Part shown: in pieces, positions 15,851 through 26,882 of the stretch | Numbering within the stretch: the stretch's first letter is position 1 | Layout of the letters: every line of letters starts with the position of its first letter | From: Pseudomonadota bacterium | GTDB lineage: Bacteria; Pseudomonadota; Gammaproteobacteria; Burkholderiales; Ferrovaceae | Reading direction: 5' to 3' | DNA length: 39,199 bases | Assembly (NCBI GenBank): GCA_028873535.1 | Contig: JAGWIJ010000018.1 | Coordinates: forward strand, 1-39,199 | Program-made: the position numbers and the translations under genes | Notes under the pieces: generated by a model | What the model saw: only the letters and a program-made list of their open reading frames with translations | What the model was told of the DNA's origin: nothing | The model's database searches: none

Positions 15851-16945
15851 ATGGACGCCGGCCGGGTGGTGGTGCGCGTGCTGCTGGGCGCTGACGGTCG
15901 CATCAGCGAGGCAGGTGTGCATTCGGCACGGCCGCCGGCCGCCAGGCTGCTGCGCGGGCGCCCGGCTGGCCAGGCGCTGGCGCTGGTGGGCCTGCTGTTC
16001 CAGGCCTGCCGCGAGGCGCAAACCGCCGCAGCCGCGGCAGCACTCGGCGCTGCCGGCTGGCAGGACCAGCAGCCGGAACCTGGCGCTGCCGCCGAACGCG
16101 AAGCGCGCGTGGCCTGTGAGGTCGCGCAGGAGCACCTGTGGCGGCTGATGCTCGACTGGCCGGCACTGCTGGCCTTGCCGGCCGACCAGCCGGGCTTGCG
16201 GCGCTGGTTCCAGGCCTTGCGCGCCGCTGCAGCTGCCGGCCGCCTGCCGCAGGGCCTGCTGGCAGAGTTCGAGCAGCACTGGCTGGGGTGTGCGGCGGCG
16301 CGCTGGCAGCAGATCGTGACCCTCGAGCAACTCGACCAGTGGTGCGCCGGCCACGACAGTCCGGCCGCGCAGCTGTGCACCGTGATGGCCGGCCACGACC
16401 GCGATCCGCTGGCAGCGGCCCCGGCGCCGCTGCTGCGCGACCAGTCCCTGGCCTCGCTGGCAGCCGGCTGGGGCCAGGACATTGACGACGCCTTCTGCCA
16501 GCTGCCGCATCGCGACGGCGTGGCCTGCGAGACCGGCGTGCTGAGCTGGCACGGCGATACGCCACTGCAGCAGGATCTGGGCGCGCGCCGGCCGGCACGC
16601 CTGCTGGCCAGGCTGCTGGCGCGCGTGCAGGACCTGCTCGAGATCCTGGGCGGCGTCGCGCGCCAGCGCATCGAGGCGGTGCGCTGTGCCGACGGCAGCG
16701 GCATGGCGCTGGTGCGCACGGCGCGCGGCCTGCTGCTGCATCGGGTGCAGTTGGCGGCGGACCAGGTGGCTGCCTACCGCAGCGTGGCGCCGACCGAGTG
16801 GAACTTCCATCCGCAGGGACCGCTGGTGTGCGCGCTGCGCGGACTGCGCGTCGGCGGCGACGGCCAGCGCGCGTGTCCGGTGCGCCTGCAGCTGGCCACG
16901 CTCGATCCTTGCGTCGAACACGTGCTCGAGGTCGGTCATGCATGA
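15851..16945 (+). CDS. hoxV: HoxV/HupK scaffold protein for NiFe cofactor assembly
   Basis: A 364-residue distant relative of the hydrogenase large subunit, proposed to be a scaffold on which the Fe(CN)2CO part is held before transfer to HoxG. The C-terminus reads LDPCVEHVLEV (Asp352, Pro353, Cys354): the large-subunit DPCxxCxxH motif is present in outline, but the second cysteine is lost. TEWNFHPQGPL is the counterpart of [10 protein letters not shown] in HoxG. The middle is Ala- and Leu-rich and poorly conserved. The last eight bases overlap hypA. Confidence 0.9.
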   Translation: MDAGRVVVRVLLGADGRISEAGVHSARPPAARLLRGRPAGQALALVGLLFQACREAQTAAAAAALGAAGWQDQQPEPGAAAEREARVACEVAQEHLWRLMLDWPALLALPADQPGLRRWFQALRAAAAAGRLPQGLLAEFEQHWLGCAAARWQQIVTLEQLDQWCAGHDSPAAQLCTVMAGHDRDPLAAAPAPLLRDQSLASLAAGWGQDIDDAFCQLPHRDGVACETGVLSWHGDTPLQQDLGARRPARLLARLLARVQDLLEILGGVARQRIEAVRCADGSGMALVRTARGLLLHRVQLAADQVAAYRSVAPTEWNFHPQGPLVCALRGLRVGGDGQRACPVRLQLATLDPCVEHVLEVGHA

Positions 16946-17279
16946 GATGTCGCTGGCCGAGGGCGTGCTGCAGCTGATCGAGGAGGCCGCGACCAGCCAG
17001 GGCTTCAGTCGCGTGAAGACGGTCTGGCTGGAGATCGGCGAACTCGCCGGTGCCGAAAAGGAGGCCCTGCGCTTCTGCTTCGACGTGGTCACGCGCGGCA
17101 GTCTGGCCAGTGCGGCGCAGCTCGAGATCATCGACCGCCCCGGCCAGGGCTGGTGCCTGCAGTGCGCGTGCACCGTGCATGTGGCCGCGTTGTACGATGC
17201 CTGTCCACACTGCGGCAGCCATCAGATCCAGGTGACCGGCGGCAGTGAACTGCGCCTGGCCGAGCTCGAGGTGGAATGA
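16938..17279 (+). CDS. hypA: Nickel metallochaperone HypA
   Basis: HypA delivers Ni(II) to the hydrogenase large subunit, together with HypB. The 113 residues start [12 protein letters not shown], with His2 and Glu3 forming the nickel site. The zinc loop uses Cys73, Cys76, Cys89 and Cys92 (WCLQC and ACPHCG). The ATG lies inside the end of hoxV, giving an 8-base overlap that supports coupled translation. The stop overlaps an ATG in frame with hypB. Confidence 0.95.
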   Translation: MHEMSLAEGVLQLIEEAATSQGFSRVKTVWLEIGELAGAEKEALRFCFDVVTRGSLASAAQLEIIDRPGQGWCLQCACTVHVAALYDACPHCGSHQIQVTGGSELRLAELEVE

Positions 17280-17329
17280 ATACGCTGGCCGGCACCGCGG
17301 ATGCCGGCGCTCACGGAGGACGGATCACG

Positions 17330-18229
17330 ATGTGCACGACATGCGGATGTGGCGGCGGCGGCGCCCGGATCAACGGCAGGGCGCTGGCCGGGCCGCTGCG
17401 CTACCAGCAGCATCAGGCCGGGACGGACCATCGCCACGCGCCTGCGCACGCGGCCGGCACCGAGCCGCCGATGCCGATGCCGGCTGCGCTGCCCGAACAC
17501 GCCCATGCGCCCGGCATCAGCCAGGCGCGCATGGTGCGCATCGAGCAGGACATCCTGGCCAAGAACGATGCCTACGCGCGCGCCAATCGCGAGCGCCTGC
17601 AGCGCCAGGGCATATTCGCGCTGAACCTGGTGTCGAGCCCAGGTTCCGGCAAGACCACGCTGCTGGTCCGCACCATCGAGCGCCTGCGCGACCGGCTGTC
17701 GATCGCGGTCGTGGAGGGAGACCAGCAGACCGACAACGACGCCGAGCGCATCCGCGCCACCGGTGCTCCGGCTGTGCAGATCAACACCGGCAAGGGCTGC
17801 CACCTGGATGCCCACATGGTCGGGCGCGCCATCGGCCAGCTGGCGCCGCGAGACGGCAGCCTGCTGCTGATCGAGAACGTGGGCAATCTGGTGTGCCCGG
17901 CCGGCTTCGACCTGGGCGAGGCGCACAAGGTCGCCATCCTCTCGGTGACCGAGGGCGAGGACAAGCCGCTCAAGTATCCCGACATGTTCCGCGCGGCCGA
18001 CCTGATGCTGCTCAACAAATGCGACCTGCTGCCGTATCTGCAGTTCGACGCCGACCTGGCGGAGGCCAATGCGCGCCGCGTCAATCCGGGCATCCGCGTG
18101 CTGCGCACCTCGGCCAGCAGCGGCGCCGGCCTCGACGCCTGGCTGGACTGGATCCTGCTGGGCTGCAGCCGCAGCGCCCGCAGCGACACGGCCGCTGCGG
18201 GCGCCGCGTCCGGCGTGGCCGCCCGCTGA
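17330..18229 (+). CDS. hypB: Nickel-binding GTPase HypB
   Basis: HypB is the GTPase that drives nickel insertion. The N-terminus [10 protein letters not shown] is the high-affinity nickel motif CxxCGC; a His-containing stretch ([19 protein letters not shown], residues 26-62) adds metal-binding capacity. The P-loop is [10 protein letters not shown] (102-111), followed by [31 protein letters not shown] and [10 protein letters not shown], the switch, metal and guanine motifs. I chose ATG 17330 because the family begins there. An ATG at 17276 overlapping the hypA stop would add 18 residues and cannot be excluded. 299 residues. Confidence 0.94.
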   Translation: MCTTCGCGGGGARINGRALAGPLRYQQHQAGTDHRHAPAHAAGTEPPMPMPAALPEHAHAPGISQARMVRIEQDILAKNDAYARANRERLQRQGIFALNLVSSPGSGKTTLLVRTIERLRDRLSIAVVEGDQQTDNDAERIRATGAPAVQINTGKGCHLDAHMVGRAIGQLAPRDGSLLLIENVGNLVCPAGFDLGEAHKVAILSVTEGEDKPLKYPDMFRAADLMLLNKCDLLPYLQFDADLAEANARRVNPGIRVLRTSASSGAGLDAWLDWILLGCSRSARSDTAAAGAASGVAAR

Positions 18230-18247
18230 GACGCACGGGACATCGCC

Positions 18248-20554
18248 ATGGACGACAGGGTGCGCGCGCAGATCCGGGTACAGGGACAGGTGCAGGGCGT
18301 CGGCTTCCGGCCCTTCGTGTTCCGTCTGGCCAGCGAACTGGGGCTGGCCGGCTGGGTGCGCAACGATGGCCTGGGCGTGGAAATCGCGCTCGAGGGCAGC
18401 CGTGAACGCGTCGACACGCTGCTGTCCAGGCTGTGCCAGGCGCCGCCGCAGCGCGCCGAGATCGACGCCATCGACCTCGACCTAGGCCAGCCGCCGGCCG
18501 GCATCGAAGGTTTCCGCATCGAGCACAGCGCGCACGGACCGGTGGGCACCTCGATCGCCCCGGATGCCGGCGTCTGCGCGGACTGTCTGGCGGAACTGTT
18601 CGACCCCGACGATCGCCGCCATCGCTATGCCTTCATCAACTGCATCCAGTGCGGACCGCGCTACACGCTGAGTGCGCGTCTGCCCTACGACCGCCCCAAC
18701 ACCAGCATGGCGGCCTTCCGCCAGTGCACGCGCTGCCAGACCGAGTTCGATGCGCCGGCGGACCGGCGCTTCCATGCCCAGCCCAATGCCTGCCCGGATT
18801 GCGGACCGCGCCTGGGCCTGTTCGACGCCGGCTGGACCGCGCCACCGCCCGGCAGCGACGTGCTGGCCCTGGCCGCGGCGCGGCTGCGCGCCGGCCAGGT
18901 GCTGGCAGTCAAGGGGCTGGGCGGCTTCCACCTGGTCTGCGATGCGCGCCAGGCGCCGGCCGTGGCGCGCCTGCGCGTGGGCAAGGCACGCCAGCACAAG
19001 CCCTTTGCCGTGATGGTGTCCGGGGTCGAGGCGGCCAGGCGTCACGCCCGGGTCGACGTCGCCGAGCAGGCGCTGCTCGAGTCGGCCGAACGGCCGGTGG
19101 TGCTGCTGCGCAAGCAGGCGCAGTGCGACCGCGTGCTGCAGGGGGTGGCGCCGGGCCTGGCCAGGATCGGCCTGATGCTGCCGCACACTCCGCTGCAGTA
19201 CCTGCTGCTCCACGAGCTGGCGGGCCGGCCGTCCGGCACCGCCTGGCTGTCGGCGCCGGACGGGGCGGCGCTGGTGATGACCAGCGCCAATCCGGGCGGT
19301 GAGCCGCTGGTGATCGACGAGCAGGAGGCGCGCGCCGCGCTGCAGGGACTGGCCGACGCCTTCCTGGTGCACGACCGTGCCATCCTGCAGCGCTGCGACG
19401 ACAGCGTGCTGCGCAGCGATCGCGGCAGTCGCACCTTCATCCGCCGAGCGCGCGGCTTCGTGCCGCGTCGCATCGCCCTGCCGGCCGCCGGTCCCAGCGT
19501 GCTGGCCTGCGGTGCGGCGCTCAAGAACACCGTGTGCGTGACGCGCGGTGCCGAGGCCTTCGTGTCGCAGCACATCGGCGACCTCGAACACGCCGGCGCG
19601 CGCACCATGCTCGAGGACAGCGTGGCCCACCTGTGCCGCATCCTGCAGGTGAGTCCGCAGCTGGTGGCGCACGACCTGCACGCGGACTTCTTCAGCAGCC
19701 GTTTCGCTGCTGGCTTCGCCGCCGAGCACCAGCTGCCGTGTGTGGCCGTGCAGCACCATCATGCGCATATCGCAGCCGTGTGCGCCGAGCACGGCCAGCG
19801 CGACGCCGCGCTCGGTCTGGCGCTCGACGGCATGGGGCTGGGGCCCGACGGCGGGCTGTGGGGCGGCGAACTGCTGCTGGTCGACGGCGCCCACAGCACG
19901 CGTCTGGCGCACCTGGGCGAGCTGGCGCTGCCGGGCGGCGACCAGGCGGCGCGTGCGCCCTGGCGCATGGCGGCCAGCGCGCTGCATGCCATCGGTCGAG
20001 GTGACGAGATCGCGCGCCGCTTTGCTGCACAGCCGGCGGCGGCGGCGGTGCATCGCCTGCTGGCCAGCGGCACCGCCTGCACGCCCACGTCGAGCTGCGG
20101 GCGCCTGTTCGATGCCGTGGCCGGCCTGCTCGGCGTGTGCAGCGCGCAGACCTACGAAGGCCATGCGGCCATGCAGCTCGAAGGTCTTGCCGAACGCCAT
20201 GGCCCGGTGCCGCCGATGGCCCTGTCGCAGCGCGATGCCGCACCGGATCTGCAGCCGCTGCTGATGGCGCTGGCCGACTGCCCCGATGCGGATTTCGGTG
20301 CCGCGCTGTTCCACGCCACCCTGGCCGTTGCGCTGGCCGACTGGGCGGCGGCGGCCGCACGGCGCAGCGGGATTCGCGTGGTCGCGCTCGGCGGCGGCTG
20401 CTTTCTCAACGCCGTGCTGCTCGACGGCGTGCGCACGCGATTGCAGGCCCAGGGCTTGCGTGTGCTGTCGGCCTCACGGCTGCCGCCCAACGATGGCGGC
20501 ATCAGCCTCGGACAGGCCTGGGTGGCTTTACAATCGCAGCTGGAAGGAGCCTGA
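18248..20554 (+). CDS. hypF: Carbamoyltransferase HypF
   Basis: HypF makes the carbamoyl group that becomes the cyanide ligands. All four parts of the full-length 768-residue protein are visible: acylphosphatase (about 6-95, [13 protein letters not shown] and GWVRNDG), two zinc fingers (about 110-195: [28 protein letters not shown]), a YrdC domain (about 205-385, with [12 protein letters not shown] and [12 protein letters not shown]) and a Kae1-like domain (about 410-768, with [19 protein letters not shown] and [10 protein letters not shown]). It is not the shortened HypF1 form known from Cupriavidus. hypC begins 2 bp after the stop. Confidence 0.97.
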   Translation: MDDRVRAQIRVQGQVQGVGFRPFVFRLASELGLAGWVRNDGLGVEIALEGSRERVDTLLSRLCQAPPQRAEIDAIDLDLGQPPAGIEGFRIEHSAHGPVGTSIAPDAGVCADCLAELFDPDDRRHRYAFINCIQCGPRYTLSARLPYDRPNTSMAAFRQCTRCQTEFDAPADRRFHAQPNACPDCGPRLGLFDAGWTAPPPGSDVLALAAARLRAGQVLAVKGLGGFHLVCDARQAPAVARLRVGKARQHKPFAVMVSGVEAARRHARVDVAEQALLESAERPVVLLRKQAQCDRVLQGVAPGLARIGLMLPHTPLQYLLLHELAGRPSGTAWLSAPDGAALVMTSANPGGEPLVIDEQEARAALQGLADAFLVHDRAILQRCDDSVLRSDRGSRTFIRRARGFVPRRIALPAAGPSVLACGAALKNTVCVTRGAEAFVSQHIGDLEHAGARTMLEDSVAHLCRILQVSPQLVAHDLHADFFSSRFAAGFAAEHQLPCVAVQHHHAHIAAVCAEHGQRDAALGLALDGMGLGPDGGLWGGELLLVDGAHSTRLAHLGELALPGGDQAARAPWRMAASALHAIGRGDEIARRFAAQPAAAAVHRLLASGTACTPTSSCGRLFDAVAGLLGVCSAQTYEGHAAMQLEGLAERHGPVPPMALSQRDAAPDLQPLLMALADCPDADFGAALFHATLAVALADWAAAAARRSGIRVVALGGGCFLNAVLLDGVRTRLQAQGLRVLSASRLPPNDGGISLGQAWVALQSQLEGA

Positions 20555-20556
20555 AC

Positions 20557-20811
20557 ATGTGTCTTGCCATACCCGCGCGCATCGAGGCGCTCACCACACC
20601 CGGCAATGCCATCGTCAACCTGGGGGGGGTACGCAAGGAGATCTCGCTGGCCCTGGTCGGTGACGTCGCCGTCGACGATTACGTGATCGTGCACGTGGGC
20701 TACGCCCTGCAGCGGCTCGACGAGGCCGAGGCACTGCGCACGCTGGCCGCGTTCGCCGAACTGGGCGAGCTCGACGAGCTGCGTGCCGAACTCGCGGAGC
20801 AGCCGCAATGA
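20557..20811 (+). CDS. hypC: Hydrogenase maturation chaperone HypC
   Basis: An 84-residue HypC with the essential Cys2 (MCLAIPARI). It forms a complex with HypD where the iron receives its CN and CO ligands, and then passes it on. The family segment [21 protein letters not shown] is present. The ribosome site GGAAGGAGC precedes ATG 20557. The stop overlaps hypD (ATGA). It is the second HypC-type gene in the operon; hoxL is the HoxG-specific one. Confidence 0.95.
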   Translation: MCLAIPARIEALTTPGNAIVNLGGVRKEISLALVGDVAVDDYVIVHVGYALQRLDEAEALRTLAAFAELGELDELRAELAEQPQ

Positions 20812-21926
20812 AGTACGTCGACGAGTTCCGCAGTGGCGCGCTGGCGGCAGGACTTGCTGCGCGCATCGCCGCCGAGTGCCGGCCGGGGCGCGAATACCGC
20901 CTGATGGAATTCTGCGGCGGCCATACCCACGCGATCTCGCGCTACGGCCTGGCCGACCTGCTGCCGCCGGCGGTGCGCCTGATCCACGGGCCGGGCTGCC
21001 CGGTGTGCGTGCTGCCGATCGGCCGTGTCGACCAGGCGATCGCGCTGGCGCGTGACCACGGCGTGATCCTGTGCACCTACGCCGACACGCTGCGCGTGCC
21101 CGCCTCGCGCGGCAGTTCGCTGCTGCGTGCCAAGGCCGATGGTGCCGATGTGCGCATGGTCTATTCGACCCAGGATGTGCTGAAGATCGCGCGCGCCAAT
21201 CCGCACCGCGAAGTGGTGTTCCTGGCCATCGGCTTCGAGACCACCACGCCGCCGACCGCGGTGGCGGTGCTGCAGGCCGCGCACGAGGATCTGCACAAGC
21301 TGAGCGTGCTGTGCGACCACGTGCTGACGCCGGCGGCCATGCATGCCATCCTGGCCGTGACGGGCGGCGTGCCGCTCGACGGCTTCATCGGCCCGGCGCA
21401 CGTGTCGACGGTGATCGGCAGCCGGCCCTACGAACCCTTCGCGCGCGACTACGCCAAGCCGGTGGTGATCGCGGGCTTCGAGCCGCTCGACGTGATGCAG
21501 GCGATCCTGATGCTGGTGCGCCAGATCAACGACGGCCGTGCCGAGGTCGAGAACGAGTTCACGCGCGCGGTCACGCCCGAGGGCAACCGTACCGCCCAGG
21601 CACTGGTGGAGCGCGTGTTCGGCGTGCGCGACAGTTTCGAATGGCGCGGACTGGGCAGCGTGCCGCACAGCGCGCTGCAGCTGCGGCCGGAGTTCGCGCG
21701 TTTCGATGCCGAGCAGCGCTTCGGCCAGGCCTACCGGGCGGTGGCCGACAACAAGGCCTGCGAGTGCGCGGCCATCCTGCGTGGCGAAAAGCGTCCGCAG
21801 GACTGCCGCATCTTCGGCACCGCCTGCACCCCGGACAACCCGATCGGCTCGTGCATGGTCTCGTCCGAGGGCGCCTGCGCGGCGCACTTCACCTACGGCC
21901 GCTTCCGCGACGTCGCAGCGGCATGA
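20808..21926 (+). CDS. hypD: Hydrogenase iron-cofactor assembly protein HypD
   Basis: HypD (372 residues) is the iron-sulfur scaffold on which Fe(CN)2CO is built with HypC and HypE. Conserved motifs are [46 protein letters not shown] and the C-terminal cluster cysteines in [11 protein letters not shown] and [11 protein letters not shown]. It overlaps hypC and hypE by four bases each, consistent with equal production of a complex. Confidence 0.97.
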   Translation: MKYVDEFRSGALAAGLAARIAAECRPGREYRLMEFCGGHTHAISRYGLADLLPPAVRLIHGPGCPVCVLPIGRVDQAIALARDHGVILCTYADTLRVPASRGSSLLRAKADGADVRMVYSTQDVLKIARANPHREVVFLAIGFETTTPPTAVAVLQAAHEDLHKLSVLCDHVLTPAAMHAILAVTGGVPLDGFIGPAHVSTVIGSRPYEPFARDYAKPVVIAGFEPLDVMQAILMLVRQINDGRAEVENEFTRAVTPEGNRTAQALVERVFGVRDSFEWRGLGSVPHSALQLRPEFARFDAEQRFGQAYRAVADNKACECAAILRGEKRPQDCRIFGTACTPDNPIGSCMVSSEGACAAHFTYGRFRDVAAA

Positions 21927-22963
21927 GCAGGCCGCACGGACGTCCGCTCGACATCCGCCACGGACGCGTCGACATGAGCCACGGCGCCGGCGGGCGCGCC
22001 ATGGCCCAGCTGATCGAGGAGCTGTTTGCGGCCACGCTCGACAATCCGCTGCTGCGCCAGGGCAATGACGGTGCGCTGCTGCCGGCGCCGGGCGAACGCC
22101 TGGTGATGGCCACCGACAGCCATGTGGTCTCGCCGCTGTTCTTCGCCGGCGGTGACATCGGCAGCCTGGCGGTGCACGGCACCGTCAACGACGTGGCGAT
22201 GATGGGTGCGCATCCGCGCTGGCTGTCGGCGGCCTTCGTGCTCGAGGAGGGCTTTGCACTGGCCGACCTGCAACGCATCGTCGTCAGCATGGCCGGCGCT
22301 GCACGCGAAGCCGGCGTGGCGGTGGTCACCGGCGACACCAAGGTGGTGGAACGCGGCAAGGGCGACGGCGTGTTCATCACCACCACCGGTGTGGGCGTGA
22401 TGCGTGCCGGACTGACGCTGTCCGGCGACGCGGCGCGTCCCGGTGACGCGATCCTGCTGTCCGGTGCCATCGGCAACCACGGCATGGCGATCATGTCGCA
22501 GCGCCAGGGGCTGGAGTTCGACGCCCCGATCGTGTCCGATACCGCGGCGCTGCATGGCCTGGTCGCGGCGCTGCTCGACAGCGGCGCTGCGGTGCGCGTG
22601 CTGCGCGATCCCACGCGCGGCGGCGTGGCCACCACGCTCAACGAGATCGCCAGCCAGTCTCAGGTCGGCATGCTGCTGGAGGAGGGCGCGATCCCGGTCG
22701 ATGCCGCCGTCGAGGCCGCCTGCGAGCTGCTCGGGCTCGACCCGCTGTACGTCGCCAACGAAGGCAAGCTGCTGGCGGTGTGCGCCGCCGAGGACGCCGC
22801 GCGTGCGCTGGCGGCGCTGCGCGCGCATCCGCTGGGGCTGCGCGCCGCGCGCATCGGCACGGTGCGCGCGGATGCGCACGGCTTCGTGCAGATGACCACG
22901 CGCATGGGCGGGCGGCGCGTGGTGGACTGGCTGTCCGGCGAGCAGCTGCCGCGCATATGCTGA
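21923..22963 (+). CDS. hypE: Carbamoyl dehydratase HypE
   Basis: HypE accepts the carbamoyl group from HypF on its C-terminal cysteine and dehydrates it to thiocyanate. The protein (346 residues) is a PurM-type ATPase: MSHGAGGRAM, TDSHVVSPLFFAGGDIG, VHGTVNDVAMMGA and VVTGDTKVVERG are typical. The end PRIC is the invariant modified cysteine tail. Only 10 bp separate its stop from hoxA; in C. necator hypX lies at this place. Confidence 0.97.
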   Translation: MSRPHGRPLDIRHGRVDMSHGAGGRAMAQLIEELFAATLDNPLLRQGNDGALLPAPGERLVMATDSHVVSPLFFAGGDIGSLAVHGTVNDVAMMGAHPRWLSAAFVLEEGFALADLQRIVVSMAGAAREAGVAVVTGDTKVVERGKGDGVFITTTGVGVMRAGLTLSGDAARPGDAILLSGAIGNHGMAIMSQRQGLEFDAPIVSDTAALHGLVAALLDSGAAVRVLRDPTRGGVATTLNEIASQSQVGMLLEEGAIPVDAAVEAACELLGLDPLYVANEGKLLAVCAAEDAARALAALRAHPLGLRAARIGTVRADAHGFVQMTTRMGGRRVVDWLSGEQLPRIC

Positions 22964-22973
22964 GGGGCCGCGC

Positions 22974-24415
<1,442 letters not shown>

Positions 24416-24419
<4 letters not shown>

Positions 24420-25420
24420 AGGAAGACCTGAACCTGCTCTGGCTGCAGTCCGGCGGCTGCGGTGGCTGCACCCTGTCGCTGCTCAATGCCGACTGCAGCA
24501 ACCTGTTCGACACCCTGGCCGGCATCGGCGTGCGGCTGCTCTGGCATCCCTCGCTGTCCGAGCCCTGCGGCGATGCGGCGCGCCGGATTTTCGACGACTG
24601 CCTGAGCGGCGCCACCCGGCTGGACATCCTGTGCCTGGAGGGCTCGGTGCTGCGTGGACCGGGCGGCAGCGGCGGCTTCCACCGCAACAGCGCCGGGCAG
24701 ACCATGATGGAGCGCATCCGCAGCCTGGCGCAGGTGGCGCGTCACACCGTCGCGGTCGGCAGTTGCGCCGCTTTCGGCGGCATCACCGCTGCCGGCTGCA
24801 ATCCCGCCGATGCGTGTGGCCTGCAGTTCGATGCCGAGGCGCCCGGCGGCCTGCTGGGGCGCGACTACCGTTCGGGCAGCGGCGAACCGGTGGTCAACAT
24901 CGCAGGCTGTCCCACCCATCCCAACTGGGTGATCGAGACCCTGGCGGCCGTGGCGGCGGACCGCCTGGACGCTGCCGCGCTGGACAGCTTCCAGCGCCCG
25001 CGGCTGTACGCCGACCACCTCGTCCACCACGGTTGCACGCGCAACGAATACTACGAATTCAAGGCCAGTGCGCAGAAGCCCTCCGACCTGGGCTGCATGA
25101 TGGAACACATGGGCTGCAAGGGGACCCAGGCGCATGCCGACTGCAACATTCGCCTGTGGAACGGCGAGGGTTCGTGCACGCGCGGCGGCTATGCCTGCAT
25201 TGCCTGCACCGATCCGGGCTTCGAGGAACCCGGACATCCCTTCGCCACCACGCCCAAGTTCGCCGGTATCCCGATCGCGCTGCCGACCGACATGCCCAAG
25301 GCCTGGTTCCTGGCGCTCGCCTCGCTGTCCAAGTCGGCGACGCCGAAGCGCGTACGCCAGAATGCCGAAGCCGATCACCAGGTGGTGACGCCGGCCGTCA
25401 AGAAGCCACGTGCCAGCTGA
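24416..25420 (+). CDS. hoxB: Regulatory [NiFe] hydrogenase small subunit (H2 sensor)
   Basis: HoxB with HoxC forms the cytoplasmic H2 sensor. The 334 residues have no Tat signal and no membrane anchor: the chain begins directly at NLLWLQSGGCGGCTLSLL (Cys15, Cys18), the proximal cluster of the ordinary four-cysteine kind. Other cluster cysteines are in VGSCAAFGG, IAGCPTHPNW, HHGCTRNEYYEF, GCMMEHMGCKG, ADCN and YACIACTDPGF. The C-terminus ends with a basic tail (KSATPKRVRQ to KKPRAS), possibly the contact for HoxJ. Translation starts at GTG 24416, overlapping the hoxA stop, so sensor and activator are coupled. Confidence 0.95.
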
Positions 25421-25429
25421 GGGCGCACC

Positions 25430-26881
25430 ATGAGCACGCGCCGCGTGGTGGGTCCGTTCAACCGTGTCGAAGGCGACCTGGAGGTCACGCTCAACATCGA
25501 CCAAGGCCGGGTCTCCGCGGCCATGGTCAATTCGCCGATGTACCGAGGTTTCGAGCAGATCCTGCGCGGCAAGGATCCGCTCGACGCGCTGGTGTTCGTG
25601 CCGCGCATCTGCGGCATCTGCTCGGTCGCGCAGTCGGCGGCGGCGGCGCAGGCACTGGCGCAGGCGATGGGAATCAGCGCGCCGGCCAACGGCCAGCTGG
25701 CGGCCGTGTTGACGCTGGCGGTCGAAAACCTGGCCGATCACCTCAGCCATTTCTACCTGTTTTTCATGCCCGATTTCGCGCGCGCTGCCTACCAGCAGCG
25801 CGCCTGGGGACCCGAGGCCGCCGGGCGCTTCAAGGCGGTCAGCGGCAGCGCCGCGGCGGACGTGCTGCCGGCGCGTGCGCGCTTCATGCAGCTGATGGGC
25901 TACCTGGCCGGGCGCTGGCCGCACACGCTGTCGCTGCAGCCGGGCGGCTCGGCACGCGGCCTGGAGGCAGCCGAGCTGCTGCGCATCGGCATGCTGCTGC
26001 GCGAGTTCCGCCGCTTCCTGGAACGTACGCTGTTCGGCGACCGGCTCGAGGCCGTCGCGGAACTGGACAGCGTGCCGGCGCTGCGCCACTGGGCCGCGGC
26101 ACGGCAGGCGCGTGCCGACCTGCCGCGCTTCCTGGCGATCGCCGATGACCTCGGCCTGGAGCAGCTGGGGCGTGCCACCGACCGCTTCCTGTGTGTCGGC
26201 GCCTATGCGCTGGAGGGCGGCACGCTGTTCCCTGCCGGCGTCTGGGACCAGGGACTGCAGCAGCCCTTCGATCCGGCCGCCATCCGCGAGGATGTCTCGC
26301 ACAGCTGGATGGCGGGCGACCGGCCGCTGGCGCCGGAAGAAGGCCAGACCCAGCCCCAGCCCGACAAGCCGGGCGCCTATTCCTGGTGCAAGGCGCCGCG
26401 ACTCGACGGCCGGGTGGTCGAAACCGGTGCGCTGGCACGGCAGATGGTAGCCGGTCATCCCCTGGTGCGCGACATGGTGGCGCGCAACGGCGGCAGCGTG
26501 GCGGCGCGCGTGGTGGCGCGCCTGCTCGAATTCGCGCTGCTGGTGCCGCGCATGGAGGCCTGGGCGGCGGCGATCCGGCCGGGTGCTCCGTTCTGCGCCA
26601 CCGCGCCCGCGCTGCGCGAAGCCAGTGGTGCCGGCTTTGTCGAGGCTGCGCGCGGCAGCCTGGGCCACTGGCTGGAGGTGCGCGACGGCGTGCTGCACAA
26701 CTACCAGATCGTTGCCCCGACCACCTGGAACTTCTCGCCGCGCGATGCCGCCGGCACGCCGGGAGCGCTGGAACAGGCGCTGGTCGGTGTCGATGCCGTC
26801 GACAGCGGCGACGGCGCGCCGCTGATGGTGCAGCATGTGGTGCGTTCCTTCGATCCCTGCATGGTCTGCACGGTGCACTGA
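25430..26881 (+). CDS. hoxC: Regulatory [NiFe] hydrogenase large subunit (H2 sensor)
   Basis: HoxC binds the NiFe centre of the sensor. The 483 residues contain RICGICS (Cys61, Cys64) and end exactly at DPCMVCTVH (Cys477, Cys480, His483) with no pro-tail, so no endopeptidase cut is needed, a hallmark of regulatory hydrogenases. Ile63 and Phe111 fill the gas-channel positions that are Val76 and Leu124 in HoxG; this bulky pair is what keeps O2 out of the C. necator sensor. The ATG at 25430 is preceded by GAGGGC. hoxJ starts 1 bp after the stop. Confidence 0.96.
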   Translation: MSTRRVVGPFNRVEGDLEVTLNIDQGRVSAAMVNSPMYRGFEQILRGKDPLDALVFVPRICGICSVAQSAAAAQALAQAMGISAPANGQLAAVLTLAVENLADHLSHFYLFFMPDFARAAYQQRAWGPEAAGRFKAVSGSAAADVLPARARFMQLMGYLAGRWPHTLSLQPGGSARGLEAAELLRIGMLLREFRRFLERTLFGDRLEAVAELDSVPALRHWAAARQARADLPRFLAIADDLGLEQLGRATDRFLCVGAYALEGGTLFPAGVWDQGLQQPFDPAAIREDVSHSWMAGDRPLAPEEGQTQPQPDKPGAYSWCKAPRLDGRVVETGALARQMVAGHPLVRDMVARNGGSVAARVVARLLEFALLVPRMEAWAAAIRPGAPFCATAPALREASGAGFVEAARGSLGHWLEVRDGVLHNYQIVAPTTWNFSPRDAAGTPGALEQALVGVDAVDSGDGAPLMVQHVVRSFDPCMVCTVH

Positions 26882-26882
26882 C

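Noticed and set aside
17276-17329. Start of hypB at ATG 17276 overlapping the hypA stop
   Set aside because: The coupling geometry is attractive, but HypB proteins begin at the MCTTCGC motif and the 18 extra residues have no counterpart. The later start was kept, with the alternative noted.
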